A stretch of DNA of 64,000 bases from Euborellia annulipes (Eukaryota; Arthropoda; Insecta; Dermaptera; Anisolabididae), in contig JAKCPI010005482.1 in the NCBI GenBank assembly GCA_023213315.1, positions 1 through 64,000 of the forward strand. The letters run 5' to 3'. The notes under the pieces were generated by a model that made no database searches, was not told the origin of the DNA, and was given only the letters and a program-made list of their open reading frames with translations. Below are positions 1 through 12,885 of the stretch, piece by piece (position 1 is the stretch's first letter; each line of letters starts with the position of its first letter). Position numbers and translations under genes: made by a program.

Positions 1-3000
1 TTGCCTTTTTCTTATCAGTTGAAATTTTCGTTTGGCTTTTATTTTTTCATTGCTATTTTTTTTTACCAATGGAAATTCCTACTCTTAAGTAAATGATCGT
101 GAGTTTTTCATTGAGGTGCATATAAGCCACAAGAAGTTAAATCCTCCCTCAAGGACAAAATAAATTAAAAGAAATAATACTAGCTGATCTTTCTCTTTAT
201 CCTATAATAAACACCCAATAATAATTCATTCCCTCTATTTATTCATAATTCAGAGATAAAAAAAAGTGCTAAAATGAATTTTAAAGAGATAAAGTAAATA
301 TTTCTAAATTGCAATGATTTGACATATTTGCTAAAAAATTTGATATATATCCCGTTATCTCATACATGTTTAAAAATAACGTTTCATTCATTTTTTCACC
401 GCTTATCTTTACTACCACATTATTTTAATCCTAGAAAGGATAACATCAAAGGGCCTAGATTATGTCAGATTATTATCAAACAATTTATCCTTTTCAAACA
501 GATTTTTATCTCTTGTATATATACTGACCTATTAAAATAAGTTTCATCATATAGCAAATGTAATTCGTAATAAATTTGAGATTATCTCATTTGAAAAATA
601 AATCAAATCCCCAATTGATAAAAAAAGCCTAATTCTTCTCACTAAGACTGATTATTTATTAAAAAAAGCCTTTTTCTAAAAACAAGGATCACTTAAAAAA
701 TTTAGAATTCTTTCCAGAATTAATTAGCCTAGTACGAAATATATTAATCTTTAAAAGTATAAAATATTTTTTATATTATAGTCTACTAAAATTTAAAAAT
801 ACGCTAGCAGAAAATCTTTTTTTAAGTTAGAGTCAAACGATTTTAGAGATGTGATCATTTAAATTTATATTTTTTTTTATGTAATAGGCCTATTAAACAA
901 ACTTTTATTTAATTAAAATCTAATTATTTCAAACTAATGACAATTTAAAAGAGAATTTTGTTTTCAATTTTGCTGAGTATATTTTTGAAAAAATTTACCT
1001 ATCCTAGGCTTAGCAGTGCTTGGTCTTGCTTAATTCGTACAATCTTTCCTTTTCCTCACCCGAGGAAACTTACAGGAGGGGGACCAAAAATAAAGAAAAA
1101 TCATAAATCAGCCTATTTTTCTATTTTCGAAATCTCGTAAATTAAGCTTTGGGTAATTTGTGAAGGTGGGGGAAAGCAAATAAACCGATCCTTTAAAAAG
1201 GATTAGCGATCCGATCCACTAATCCGAGGCTGCTGCAGCGATCCGATCTGACAAGCCCCTCTAATCCAATCCGATTTATTAATCCAGAACCTGTATCCGA
1301 AAATTCCATCCGGACTTGCGATCTGGAAATCCGATCCAGTTTCTAATAAAAATGCCGAATATAAATTTTGGACACTTTTAGGTTTTTGGATGAAAGATAT
1401 TTAAAAAGTTTTAAAAGATTAACAATCCTTTGAAAGGATAGTTAAGCTTAATTCTTCGAAAAGGATTAGAGAGCAAAAATCCAGATCCGAAAGTCCTGGA
1501 TCGGATCTTCGAATTTAAATACAAAAAAAGATCGCGATTCTGTCCATTCCAGAATATATGACAAATATTTTGTTAAAATAAACATTTTAATTCATGAGGG
1601 GTTTCTAATTTTTTGTCCACCCTTTGTATAATTTTGACCTCATTCATTGTTTCACCCTTAGGATGATGTTCTGCTCCATAACGAATCTGTAAAATACTTG
1701 GATTGAATTATATTATCCTGCAATACTTTCCAAATAACACTAAAAACTTGCAGTGAAATAGCATGGGGTTACTTGTACAGTAGATTAATATACTTATTAT
1801 TATTGCTACTTCACTGCTAATTTTAAAATCTTGTCTTGATACGCAATCCTTAATAATTAAAAAAAAAAATATTTTTCTCTCATAAATTGTCATTTAATGT
1901 TTTTATTGAAATCCTTATACAAGATACCAACTTGAGCGAAATTTTAGTTTTTTTTTTTTTTTCAAATTTTTGTCGAGCATTTAATTAAAATCATGAATAG
2001 TTGCCACTAAAGAAAATTTTAACATACTAAAACTCCATTTAAGATATTACTTATATTCATGAGCCATATTTATTTAAAAAAAAATTAAATTAATATTTTT
2101 AGAGGGTTTCGAAACTTTTTTTTATTTATTCCTTTGTAACGGTTTCTCGATTCCTCTGATTTTTTTTTTATTCACCTTCAGTATTCAATAAACTTCTCTT
2201 AAAGTAAATTCCAAGGCTACATCTCATTCACTGACTCGGCTTCAAACTCAGAAACGCCTGCTTACTGTCAGAACGCAACCCGCAACTCGACTTGGTTGCT
2301 CGTTTTCTAGGCGTTCTTTAAATAATCTAACATCACCATAGTTTTTAATTTATTATCAATATTAATATATGAATATAAACATTTATTTTATTCAATGAAC
2401 TCAATCACATATAGGCCTATGAATCAAAGATGGAGCAAGTGATCAAACATGGACGCGATAATTTATGTGAATTTAAAATAAAAAAAAAATCAAAATATAT
2501 AAACACTAATATAATTATCGAAATGTGTTCTAATATAAATATTGATTGTGAACGTTCAAGTGAGAGAAAACTTTATTTTTGTGATCCTTCTAAATAAATA
2601 AATAAATAAATAAATAAAAAGGCTCCATCAGTGCGTGTGTATGTGTGCATTTTGACTTCTAATCATTCATTTCCTATGTAAATAAACAAAATAGCCGATT
2701 ATGTTCCTTACGAAAATTTATAGTGAGTAATACTACTATATTATAATCTTAGAATTTTTCAATTAATATGTTTATATACAGGGCGGTTCTTTATTTTATA
2801 TAAAATAAATTATTTAAATGTTTTTTTTATTTTTATTATTTATATTATAAACACCCTGTATATATTCATCCTGAGCTTTTTTAGAACGAAATTTGACTAA
2901 GGTGCTTTTTATATATATCAATACAATTAAAATTAAGCTTTTAGGATTACTAGTTTTTCTAAAAGGGAGAAAAAAAAGAGATTCTGATCTCTTGCCCTTA

Positions 3001-4540
3001 AAAAAGAAGGATTTGCTCCAATTTGTAGTTTTTGTCTTAAACAATTATAAGACTATAATATTAGAATTTTTCTATAACAGCCAGAGGCTATTTTGAATTT
3101 TTCTAAAAAGCTCTTGCTTTATTATTTTTTATTTTTTTTTTTATAATTATTACTATGTTTTCAGCAATGTATGAAATGTATTGAGTCACAATAGTATTTG
3201 CATAATTTTCTAGACATACTATAAAAAGGTTGTGGGACCTCCACCAGGAACGAAGTTCCTTTCTTTTCTTCAACTCCGAATTTAATTTAATATCAATATT
3301 ATTTAAGCGGAACGGGAGCGAAGGTGTTACACATGTTTTTTCCGATAAGATGGCGTTGTGTGTCATAACAAGTAGCCTATGCCCAAAAAATCAAAAATTT
3401 GCCAAGAGATGTCAGAATGGTAGCTAATAATATTTAATGCATTTGGTTGATTTTCATTGATCTTTTTACAATAAATATCTTATAAATGTTATTATATATT
3501 ATGTATATTTTATAAAAGCATAAGAATATATAAATATAGGCCAGATATAGGCTAATACTATATCCGCTGTTAGACTAGCCTGCCATCTATTGGAAGAATG
3601 CTGAACTAATTTGACAGTTTTTTTTTTAAATAAATCATCTAAGTTTATTTTAAAAATTTCTTAATTAATATGTGATTAATAATAACAATAAATTCATTTT
3701 TAAATTTAAAAAAATTAAAGATTATTGGGACAGATTGTTTTTTGTATTTGCTTGATAACAAAAAAATTAATTACGATAATTTTTTAATAGGTCATTAAAA
3801 AAATTATAGCTCGATGTCCCAATAATCTCTTATGAATTTAATTCATTTAAAAAAAAACAGCATTGAAAAATTCCTTATAATAGTCTAGATTTTTTTAAAG
3901 TACGTTTAGACGTCGCTCCTGAACCCCCTTAGAAAAGAAAAGAATTATTTATTTTTAAAAGAATTAATTATTTACTTTGTTAAATAATATAGAAAGAGAT
4001 AGAAAGAGAATTCTCTAGAGGGAGGTAGGCGTGGCCTCGCCAAGGCTTCCGATAGCCTCGCCTTCCTCCCCAGCGCTCGAGTCTGTAACATATTTTTGTT
4101 ACGTGACGTTTTCTGCCAATTTACCCTACCGTAAGCCGCATAAAAGAGCTTCGTTCCAAACATTTTTGTTTAATAATGAATTTTTTGGAAAATAAAAAAA
4201 AGTTACCCCCCCCCTCCCGCCTTGTCTGCCAAACAAAAATTAAGATAACGTTTGAAATAATAGATGTTTGTTACTTCTGTTATATTTTTCATACATTGCC
4301 TTTAACATATAATCCACTGATCTCGTCATATAAATACATAATAATCTAAAAAATTCCAAAATTTTTTATTTATTTAACAATAAAGTGATTCAATCACATT
4401 AAAAATAATATATATTTATTTATTTCAAAAGGAAATTGAATATATTCTTTAAATACCGGGTCATTAAACTCGCATCTGTTTAACATGCATATTTATATGT
4501 TCATTTTTATTTTGTTTAATTTTCATCTAATACGTGATAA
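1..4540. other. Intergenic, no gene recognised
   Basis: AT-rich sequence with short chance frames only. Apart from the repeat at 1178-1515, homopolymer runs and an AAAT run near 2596, I see nothing annotatable. Confidence 0.6.
1178..1515. repeat. Imperfect inverted repeat rich in GATCC/GGATC
   Basis: Many short ATCCGATCC and GGATTA words occur in both directions, bounded by CCGATCC and GGATCGGATC. Class unknown. Confidence 0.35.
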
Positions 4541-4990
4541 CAGATCTGATAATGACTCTGTAGATATATTCAGGATAGACCTGAAAAAAAAAATTGAAGC
4601 GGGCTTTGGCTCTTGAAAAGCCGACCTTTCGACCAATCCTGAATATATTAATAAGTTCGGGTGTCCTCTCTTTTATTTTGATTGTACTATAGTAAAAGAA
4701 GTTTTTCATTCCCATCTTAGGCTGCTAGTTGTTATTGATGTTGCTTCGAGAAATCCTATTTCCTTTTACTTAACTTTATTATATTTGTAATTTAATAGAT
4801 TAGATGATTGATTGTGAATAAATACATATAATGGATTAATTAAAGACCAAATAAATTCTAAAATATAAAATATTTATCAAAAAAATATTTTTTATTTACT
4901 TAAGCATATTTTTCAGTGATCGCCCACTAATCCTAAATTATTATCTCTATTATTTGTTGTTATTTTTTTCTGACAGGAAACTTCTAAAAT

Positions 4991-5296
4991 TGATGGCCTG
5001 CAGAGTTACAAGTTGGACTGACCCAAGGGCGGATACAGGGGAGGGGGGTAAAGGGGTATTTATCCCCCCCCCCCCCCCGAGATTTGAGAAAAATATTTTT
5101 TTTTGTCAATAAAATTTTATTTCTAATATAAAATTTTAAAAATTAATACTTAAAAATTTGATTTGTATATATATTTTGGTAATAATCAAGTACAGAATGC
5201 ACCTTTAAATTACTGAAAGTAAGAAAAAATTGTGTGCTGTGCGACCAGTCACACCAGATTATCCCCCCCCCGAGAAACTCCTCTGGATCCGCTCTT
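4991..5296. mobile_element. MITE with GC-rich inverted ends
   Basis: The ends CCAAGGGCGGATACAGGGG and CTCTGGATCCGCTCTTGG are inverted. A piece of the hairpin-ended element (5219-5263) lies inside. The flanks share only about six bases. Confidence 0.5.
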
Positions 5297-6034
5297 GGAC
5301 TGAACAGTTTCCGTCTCAAGTAATGAGAGGGGCCCGGGTCAGAGAAGAAATAATTGCATTATTTGAGTAATTACAGTGACCGCAATCAGATTTTACCTCT
5401 CAGTAGGGATTATGGATTTTTTAGTTTCTCTTCTGTTTGACATCAAGTAGGATCTTTCGGAGATTTTATGGTTTAATGGTTAACAATAGGTTTGTTCGTT
5501 TCTGCACCTATCGTGCAAAAAATGAAACTAACAAAATGGAGGGCAAAATGTGTAAATTTTACTGCAATGGCAAACGAAACGAACAGACCTATCATTTAAA
5601 ATTTTTTAAATAAAAAAAATTTACTGATTGGTCTTAGGGGTGGAGGGAAGGGGCAAATAAATGAAAAAAAAAATAAATAATATAAATAAAAAATCATAAA
5701 TAAAATAAATGAACATGTCTTTTTTGCCTGAGCTGCGAGACCCCGGTCGTCTGTGTGAGGTGCAGTGAATGAGAAAAGTGTTAATGAAAAAAAAAAAAAA
5801 TCTAAATAAAAAATAAATTCATGTCTATTTTTTTTGGCTCTTGAAAGAGAGGTTAATTAGACCCTCTTTGTGGTGCGTCACTGTTTAAATACTAATATTA
5901 TAAATACAAATAGATGTAGGCCTATAATATAAGTTGAAGCGAGCTCCTAATTTATATTTAGACTCTTGAAAAGCCGACCTGTCTATTTTTTTAGTTCGGG
6001 TGTCCTCTTTCTTTTATTTTGATTGTACTATATT

Positions 6035-6535
6035 CAGGGCCGCGGGCAGGGGGGCTATATCCACGCGGCCCGGGCTCTTTGCGCTCCAAACTTAAAATTC
6101 CAATAAAAAAATTTTTTTTAAAAAAAAAAAAAAAAAACAACTTTCTCCTCCCTCCTCCCCCCCCCCCCCCTTTCTTTCGCCCCTCCGTTCTAACATATAA
6201 TTAAAAATACTCTTTTTTCGATATTTATAAATTATTATTATTGAATTTTTATTTAATCTATTTTTTATATACATATCTTAAATAAAAAAATCTCACTCAT
6301 TCAAGGGCCTGACCCCGCGCTGTTTGAGTTGGGGGGGGGGGGTCCCCCCCCCCCCCCCCCTCTTTATTTAAATAAATATTGTAAGAAAAACTTTCAAAAA
6401 TTGTGGAAGAAATTTTTGGCATGAAAGCCACCATAGCCTTTTACATACTAAAAAAAAAAAAACATTAAGAGTGGCGGGGGGGGGGGGTGTTTTATTAAGA
6501 AGCCCCGGAGCCCGTCAAGTCTGTCTGCAGCCCTG
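6035..6535. mobile_element. hAT-type MITE with 7/8 target duplication
   Basis: The ends are CAGGGCCGCGGGCAG and CTGTCTGCAGCCCTG. The flanks ACTATATT (6027-6034) and ACTATAGT (6536-6543) form an 8-bp duplication with one mismatch. The body is poly-C/poly-G and A-rich and codes for nothing. It sits in a repeat whose empty version is at 4660-4710. Confidence 0.78.
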
Positions 6536-6766
6536 ACTATAGTAAAATAAAAGTTTTTCATTCACATATAATTTTTATACGAAAGCTTTCTAGATAGTTA
6601 ACAAATTGAACGCGAGAGGCAGCACTTGTCAAAAGCGCCTTGGAGGTATGCAAAATCTTGCTAAAAAAGATATTATGGATGCATAGCTACAAGGGATTCG
6701 AATTTCCTTGATAATCATTGGCTCGACCCAAATGACTTCTCTTTCAGTACCTTACCGCAGTGGCGT

Positions 6767-7505
6767 AGCGAGCTTAACTCGCCCCCGGGGCACAATACCT
6801 TTTTAGCGCCCCCCCCCCCCCATTTGAAAACCATATAATATTAATATGTAAAATATACAAAATTATTATATTACACTGGCACTAAATTTAGAATATATTT
6901 TCCAGAAATCAATAAAAATAAAAGATATATAATTAGATATTACTTCATGTACCCGAAAAAAGATATAAGGGGGTGCCGCCGGGTGTCGAACCACGGATCC
7001 ACCGATTTGCGCTCAGTGTGCCCTTACCACTATAATATATAATATTATATATAATTTATTATTTATAAATTAGTTAAAATTGAGGTCGTCTCAAATATTC
7101 CAACTGGATTGCACCAGGTTGACGGAGGAATTTGTGGCGCCAAATCTGGGTCCAATCCTCCCGATGACTAAATTTGCCTTCCAACTGAGTTCATATACCC
7201 GAATGCCGTGCTGTGGTCTAGTAGTAAGGGCACACTGAGCGCAAATCGGTGGATCCGTGGTTCGACTCCCGACGGCACACCCTTATATCTTTTTTCTGGT
7301 ACATGAAGTAATATCAAATTATATAAATCTCCGTTTCGCGGCTTACCTACGCGATATATATAATATCTTAAATATTATATATTATTTATAAAATAAAAAT
7401 AAAAATTATCCAGCAATTTTTTGTTTTGCGGACCATTTGGCGCCCCTTTGTGATTAGCGCCCGGGGCATGATGCCCCCTTGCCCCCCTCCCTCGCTACGC
7501 CTCTG
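6767..7505. mobile_element. hAT-type MITE carrying an inverted pair of SINE pieces
   Basis: The ends CAGTGGCGTAGCGAG and CTCGCTACGCCTCTG form the terminal repeat. Inside are tRNA-like sequences in opposite orientations (6962-7035 and 7186-7285). No target duplication is visible. Confidence 0.6.
7186..7285 (+). mobile_element. tRNA-derived SINE, family C
   Basis: Box A-like TGGTCTAGTAGTAAGG and box B GTGGTTCGACTCCC stand about 30 bp apart, closed by GCCGT/ACGGC. An inverted copy is at 6962-7035. Confidence 0.6.
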
Positions 7506-8004
7506 GCTGAAGGTGGATTATTTGAGAAAGAAAAACGGTAAATTTTCAGCAATTTTTTATTAGTTTACAAGGCAATATAATATTTCCAAATATTTCAGAG
7601 ACGTATCGGCACCCCTTCTTCAGTGAATTTCGAAATATTTGGAAATAATGCCCATTTAAGGTGCGCGTCTCGAGGTGCTGATTTTGAGAGGTTCCGTTTT
7701 TCTTTCTCAAATGTTAAAACCAATATTTCCTAGTTAAATATTTATTCTGGGCCAAATTACCTTAAAACTTACTTTAGAAAATATATAGCGATACGAATTT
7801 CGTTTTTCAGTATTATTATAGTAAAATCTGTGGAAGAATATCTTTCATTTGTATTTAATTTAGAAAAAAATGTTTTTGACCATAACAAATGTATTTATTA
7901 ATATAATCAATCAATGGAATGTAATTATTAATATATTTTTTATTCTTCATAGGTTTTAATTTTATCTTTTAATAAAATTTTTTTTTAACACTCACACTCA
8001 CATT

Positions 8005-8150
8005 CACTCAGTCTTTTAGGCAACTTAGGCCATTTAAGATTTTGACGACAACCGTTAATTATTAATAAAGCTATTGGGGGTCGAGGCATTTCTATTTAAG
8101 CCATTTGGTATAAAACGTAGGCACGCTAACTAGACCAAGCCCGTAGGCAA
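8005..8150 (-). mobile_element. tRNA-derived SINE, family B, diverged
   Basis: The head (GGGCTTGGTCTAGTTAGCGTGC on the minus strand, here spanning 8130-8150) and the tail segment TTAAATGGCCTAAGTTGCC match family B. The region around box B is deleted. Confidence 0.5.
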
Positions 8151-8221
8151 ATTTATTTGTATAAAAAATATGTCTTTGTAACAGGAGTGAACAGGAGATT
8201 AGAATAGTAGAGGAGTGTGAT

Positions 8222-9802
8222 GGCGCCAAAAAAAAATAACCTCCTCTCTGTTTTTGATCTCCGGGTATAATCATTGGAAATTTATCATATAAATTAAGAG
8301 GAAATCTCAAGTTGATAAGTGCTGCGGCCCTGTGGAGACTTTTAGAACTATTAGTATAATTTTTAAAGTTTCCACAAGAGTGCAGCACAAATCAAATATA
8401 AAGATTTTCTGTTCTTTCTATTGGGATCTATGGGAGAGGCGTGGCTTCACCTGGTGGCAAAAAATGAACTAGCCATTGTAGGATTGAATGGCTGAGCTGA
8501 TACGCATGTACACGTGTTTTATGAGACAAAAAGTTTAATTAAAAATAAAAAATGGGTGTGACGGTACAGGAAATTTGTAGGTTTTCTTCTGCCACACTTA
8601 CTAATAGAAATTTTATTTGTGGAGACAATATTATTGATCCTGGTGATGTTTTAAAGTGAGTAATAGTAATGACAGTTTCAAAGACAGACCAAATTCTTGC
8701 TTTCTGTTTACAAACAACAAGTTTACGAGAAGAATTTCATGCAGTGGCGTCATTGGGGGGGGGAGGGGGAGGCATTTGCCCCCCCCCCCAAGGGCTCTGA
8801 TTTTTATAAAATTTTATATTATTCAAAATAAAATGCTCCAAAATACATCTAGGAGTATACAAACTGTACAAATTTTATAATAATATAAAATTATTTTATT
8901 GGTTAGAATTTTATTCAGTCAATTCATTAACAATGAATCGCTTCCCTCTCTTAGCTTTAACCAAATAAACATATAAAATTTGAAATTGGCCGCTAGAGGC
9001 TGCTTATAATTGCAAGTTATATATTTTAAAACTTCAATTTCAAGCCAAAAAATGTGTTTGGAGTGCACCACATAAATCAGCTCTTAAAAAAATACGATAT
9101 GAGACGCCTTTGCTCGAGCACAATTGTTTTAGAGAAAAACAAGAAAAAGATAGAGGCAAAAATTAAAAAGAAGGTTTCTAAATCTGATAGATTGATTCTT
9201 CTACAATAAAATTGTTTATAATTTTCACTATACTGTCTTTTTTTTTGGAAAATAATGAAATCGAACTGTTTCTTGCTTAGATGCATGACTTTTACACCCA
9301 TCAACACAGAGTAGATACACATTGCTTTTATTTTTATAAGGAGAAAATTTCATATTTGTGAATATATTAGTGTATGTATGTATTATTTATTAATCTAACA
9401 ATAATGTTTACTCGTGGGTTATAACTTTTTTTTTTTAAATAATACAATTATATCAGATGTTTAAATGTTCTTGTCCCTTATATCACGTTAAACATATGAA
9501 GGTTTATCCTACGATCGCTAGTTCGAATTTAAGCCACCAGGTAGAGTATTGAAATGCTAAAGATCCCAATATAAAAAATATATTTAATTTATATGATAAA
9601 TTACCAATGATTAATACCCGGAGCTTAAAAACAGAGAGGAGGTCATTTTTTCGTTTGGCGCCAATAATTCTAAAAGTCTCCACGGGGTCGCAGCACTAAT
9701 CAGCCTGAGATAAATTTCCTCTTAATTTATATGATAAATTAGCAATGATTAATACCCGGAGCTTAAAAACAGAGAGGAGGTTATTTTTTCGTTTGGCGCC
9801 AA
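8222..9802. repeat. Repeat present twice direct and once inverted
   Basis: A block of about 80 bp containing AATACCCGGAGCTTAAAAAC and GTTTGGCGCCAA occurs at 9583-9663 and 9722-9802, and inverted at 8222-8298. Both direct copies are followed or preceded by the same CTCCACGGGG/CCCTGTGGAG segment. Nothing else is recognised between them apart from a C/G-run MITE remnant near 8741-8800. Confidence 0.6.
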
Positions 9803-10869
9803 CACACTCCTTGACTATTCTATTCTCCTGATCACTCCTGTTACAAAGACGATATTTTTTCAATACAAAATTAATTAAAAAATAAAAAAATAAAACGTAT
9901 GAAGAATATTAATTAATTAATAATCATTAAATAAATATAAATTTGTTATATATATAGTCTTATAGTCAAAATACATTAAAAAATATTATATTTTCAAAAA
10001 TTAAGTACAAATTTCACCTGCGGCACAGCGGTCAAAACCTGTGCTATGAGGAAATTAAATTAATATAAATAAGATATATTTTAAAATATATTTTGTTTTA
10101 TTCAACGAACTGAACAAGGCCTTCTAATCCTATCTATTGACAAATTTCAAGATCATTAATTAATTATTCCACAGATTACTACTATTATATTTATTATACT
10201 GAAAAACGAAATTCTTAGCGCTATAATTCAAGGGATTGAAAATCTGAAACTAAATAGGTCTGTCTATCTATATCAAGGGCCAGTACAAGGTGGAGTAAAG
10301 GAGGCAATTGCCCCCCCCCCCCCTCCCCCGAGAATTGAGAAAAATATGTTTTTTGGGAATTAAATTTTATTTTGAATATAAAATTGCAAGTAACATTAAA
10401 TATAAAGTTTCATAAAAAATACTATTAATTATAGCATTTGAAACAATATTCCGTGCTTAACTGAATTTTTAATTTTTTTTTTGGCGCTTGACACACTAAT
10501 GCGTAACAGGGTCCATATATCAATATATCGTCGGTCCAGGGCAAGACCGGTCTAACTCAAAAAGAGTGATTTAACAGGAGAGCTGATTAAAGTTTCTGCT
10601 TTGCCCTTCCGCCTGCGTCATCCGATTGCACCTATAAATTTAAGGTTTTCCCATTCTCAATACATTTTTTTTTTTTAAGAATTTATGGGCAAAACTGCAA
10701 GATGATCCTTCCTCTCTTGCACCGAAATATTTCAGGCTTTAAAGAGATGATACACAATAGGCTACAAGATGGCTAACTGTTTAAGAAACGTGGAGACGAT
10801 TTGAAGAGAATTTGTGCAAAAAAGTTAAAATTGCATTCTTTGAGTTAGACCCGTCTTGTACTGGGCCGA

Positions 10870-12687
10870 CGATATTTATTTATAAAAGCAACAACCGAAT
10901 GGAAAAGTCCTATATAGGCATTCGTATAAATACGTGTATGAAATGTGTTCCAGCATGAGAAGAAAGCACACAGTCACGACGACATTCGTCTGTCTGGCAT
11001 CGATCCCTAAGAACAGACAGAAATTGTGTCTGGGGTGTCGTCTTAATCGACAGTCGTCTCCGACAAAGGGCACAAGGCAACAGTGTCCCTGTCCAATCAA
11101 ATAAAGTGACAAGAGGCAATGAAACGAAAGAAGTTTTTAAAGGTGGTTTATCTATCATTTATTTATAAAGACTCGAGCAATGCAAAATATATTTTAATTT
11201 TTTTGTTTTTCAGAATATACAGAAAATATGGAGAGAGAGAGAGAAAAAATAAATAAACACTTAAATCTGGATTAATACATAATTAATCGATTATATACGT
11301 TTAATATATATATATCTACGAAATACTTAAAAAAAAAAGTGATTGGGGAGAAAAAAAAACAAAAAGATATAATAATAAACTACTTTAGATATATATATAT
11401 TTATACATAATTATGTATAAAATAAATAAATATACATATTTATGTAATGTATGAAAGATAATAACATTTAATCAGGAGCTAGTCGGGTAATTTCTAAATA
11501 TTTTTGATGGAATGAGGTTTATTTTATTTTATTTTTATTTGCTCAAAAACAAGAGGAAATTGCTCCTTAAAAAAAAGACTTTTTTTATAAAATATACTTT
11601 AGTACAGAGTATGTATTTATAATAATAATAATAGGATGCGGAAAACTTTTTTGTATATATATATGTTTTAATTATTAAGAATGAAGCGAGAGAAGCGTGC
11701 TAATTTTTTTTTTTTTTGTTTTTTTGTTTTTTGTTTTCAGAAGATCTAAAGAATGTTATTTATTTAATCAAAGAATTGTTTCATTTGTTTTGTTGAGTGA
11801 AATGCATTCGGCATTTGGATGCAAAACGAAAGGACAAGACGCGGGCAGAACCGAACAAGTTTTTTTTTTTTGAATTTAAAAAATTGACTCTATCATCTAA
11901 CCGAAAACCGAAAACCGAGAGGCGTTGTTGTTGTTGTTGTTGCTGTGTTGTTCTTTCGTTGGATGCATTTCAATCAACCTGACAAAACACGATGTCTGTT
12001 TACAAATATATATATTCAACTAGATCATTACATATGAATAACTATTTTTTCTTTTTTCTTTGATAATTTTTTCTTTTTTTTCTCGCAATGGTTTAAGCAA
12101 ACACTCACCAGCACAGAACTTGATTCCAAACAATTCACATCTACACACAATTATAATTGGCTAGGGCTAAACGAAAACAAACAACGTGACCGTGCACAAA
12201 CACAAAATCACTTTTTTTGCTAGAAAATTAAAAGTCAACAAAAATTCAAAATTTAGCAGTTATTTATTTATTAATTGAATTTCTTCTTTTTTTTTTTATT
12301 TTATAGCCCTTCTTATTTAAAATTTATTTATATCTTATTTATATATATATATATTTATATTTATAAAAAAAAGGAAGTTTGCTCGGAAATATCATGATTA
12401 TTAAAAGAAAAGAAACCCTCGGATTTTATTTTTAAGGGCGAATTTTTAGAATTCAGGGCATCCAACATTTTAAAATAAAAAAAAAATTTATTTATTGCCA
12501 AATTAAAATAAAATAAAATTTATTAATTAATTTTTTTTTTTTTTTCAAGTTTTTGTTTTGTAGAAATTATGAATTCTAAAATACCTTAAAAACTATTTAT
12601 TTATTTATTTATTCATTTCATGTATGTGTGTGTTGTTGTTGTTGTTATTGTTGTTGTTAGTAAGAGAACTAACTGTGATGACTATTT
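10870..12687 (-). other. Probable Rab1 3' UTR and downstream flank
   Basis: No gene is recognised in this stretch. It holds many minus-strand AATAAA-type signals, including one near 11158-11163. Low-complexity A/T tracts dominate 11200-12660. A GC-richer block at 10890-11110 has short overlapping open frames with no recognisable product. Where the 3' UTR ends cannot be read from the sequence. Confidence 0.35.
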
Positions 12688-12885
12688 TCAGCAACATCCC
12701 GACTTGGTTGTTTCGATAGGCCTGCCCTGGTCGATTTTCACTTTGTTGGCCGTGTCGGCGGCTGACGATGGCGGCCCCACTCGGTTCTTGATCTCAGCTG
12801 CCATCGTCATAAAAGCCTGCTCGACGTTCGTCGCGTTCTTCGCGCTCGTCTCCAAAAACGGGATGCTCAAATGGTCGGCGTATTC
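12688..12885 (-). CDS. Rab1: Rab1 terminal coding exon 6 (SAK motif, prenylation Cys-Cys)
   Basis: The exon encodes E141 to C205. Its acceptor AG is at 12886-12887. ETSAK is present, and the hypervariable tail ends in GCC immediately before TGA (12690-12688). No frame damage is seen. Confidence 0.97.
   Translation of the reverse strand, partial: EYADHLSIPFLETSAKNATNVEQAFMTMAAEIKNRVGPPSSAADTANKVKIDQGRPIETTKSGCC

Noticed and set aside
7585..7625. Hammerhead at 7585 on the minus strand
   Set aside because: CUGAAGA is present, but GAAA is replaced by GAUA and stem II is too short.
10876..11158. Cys-rich minus-strand frames near 11 kb as a gene
   Set aside because: Two overlapping frames of similar length, no splice signals, no recognised domain. 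More likely Rab1 downstream flank or UTR.
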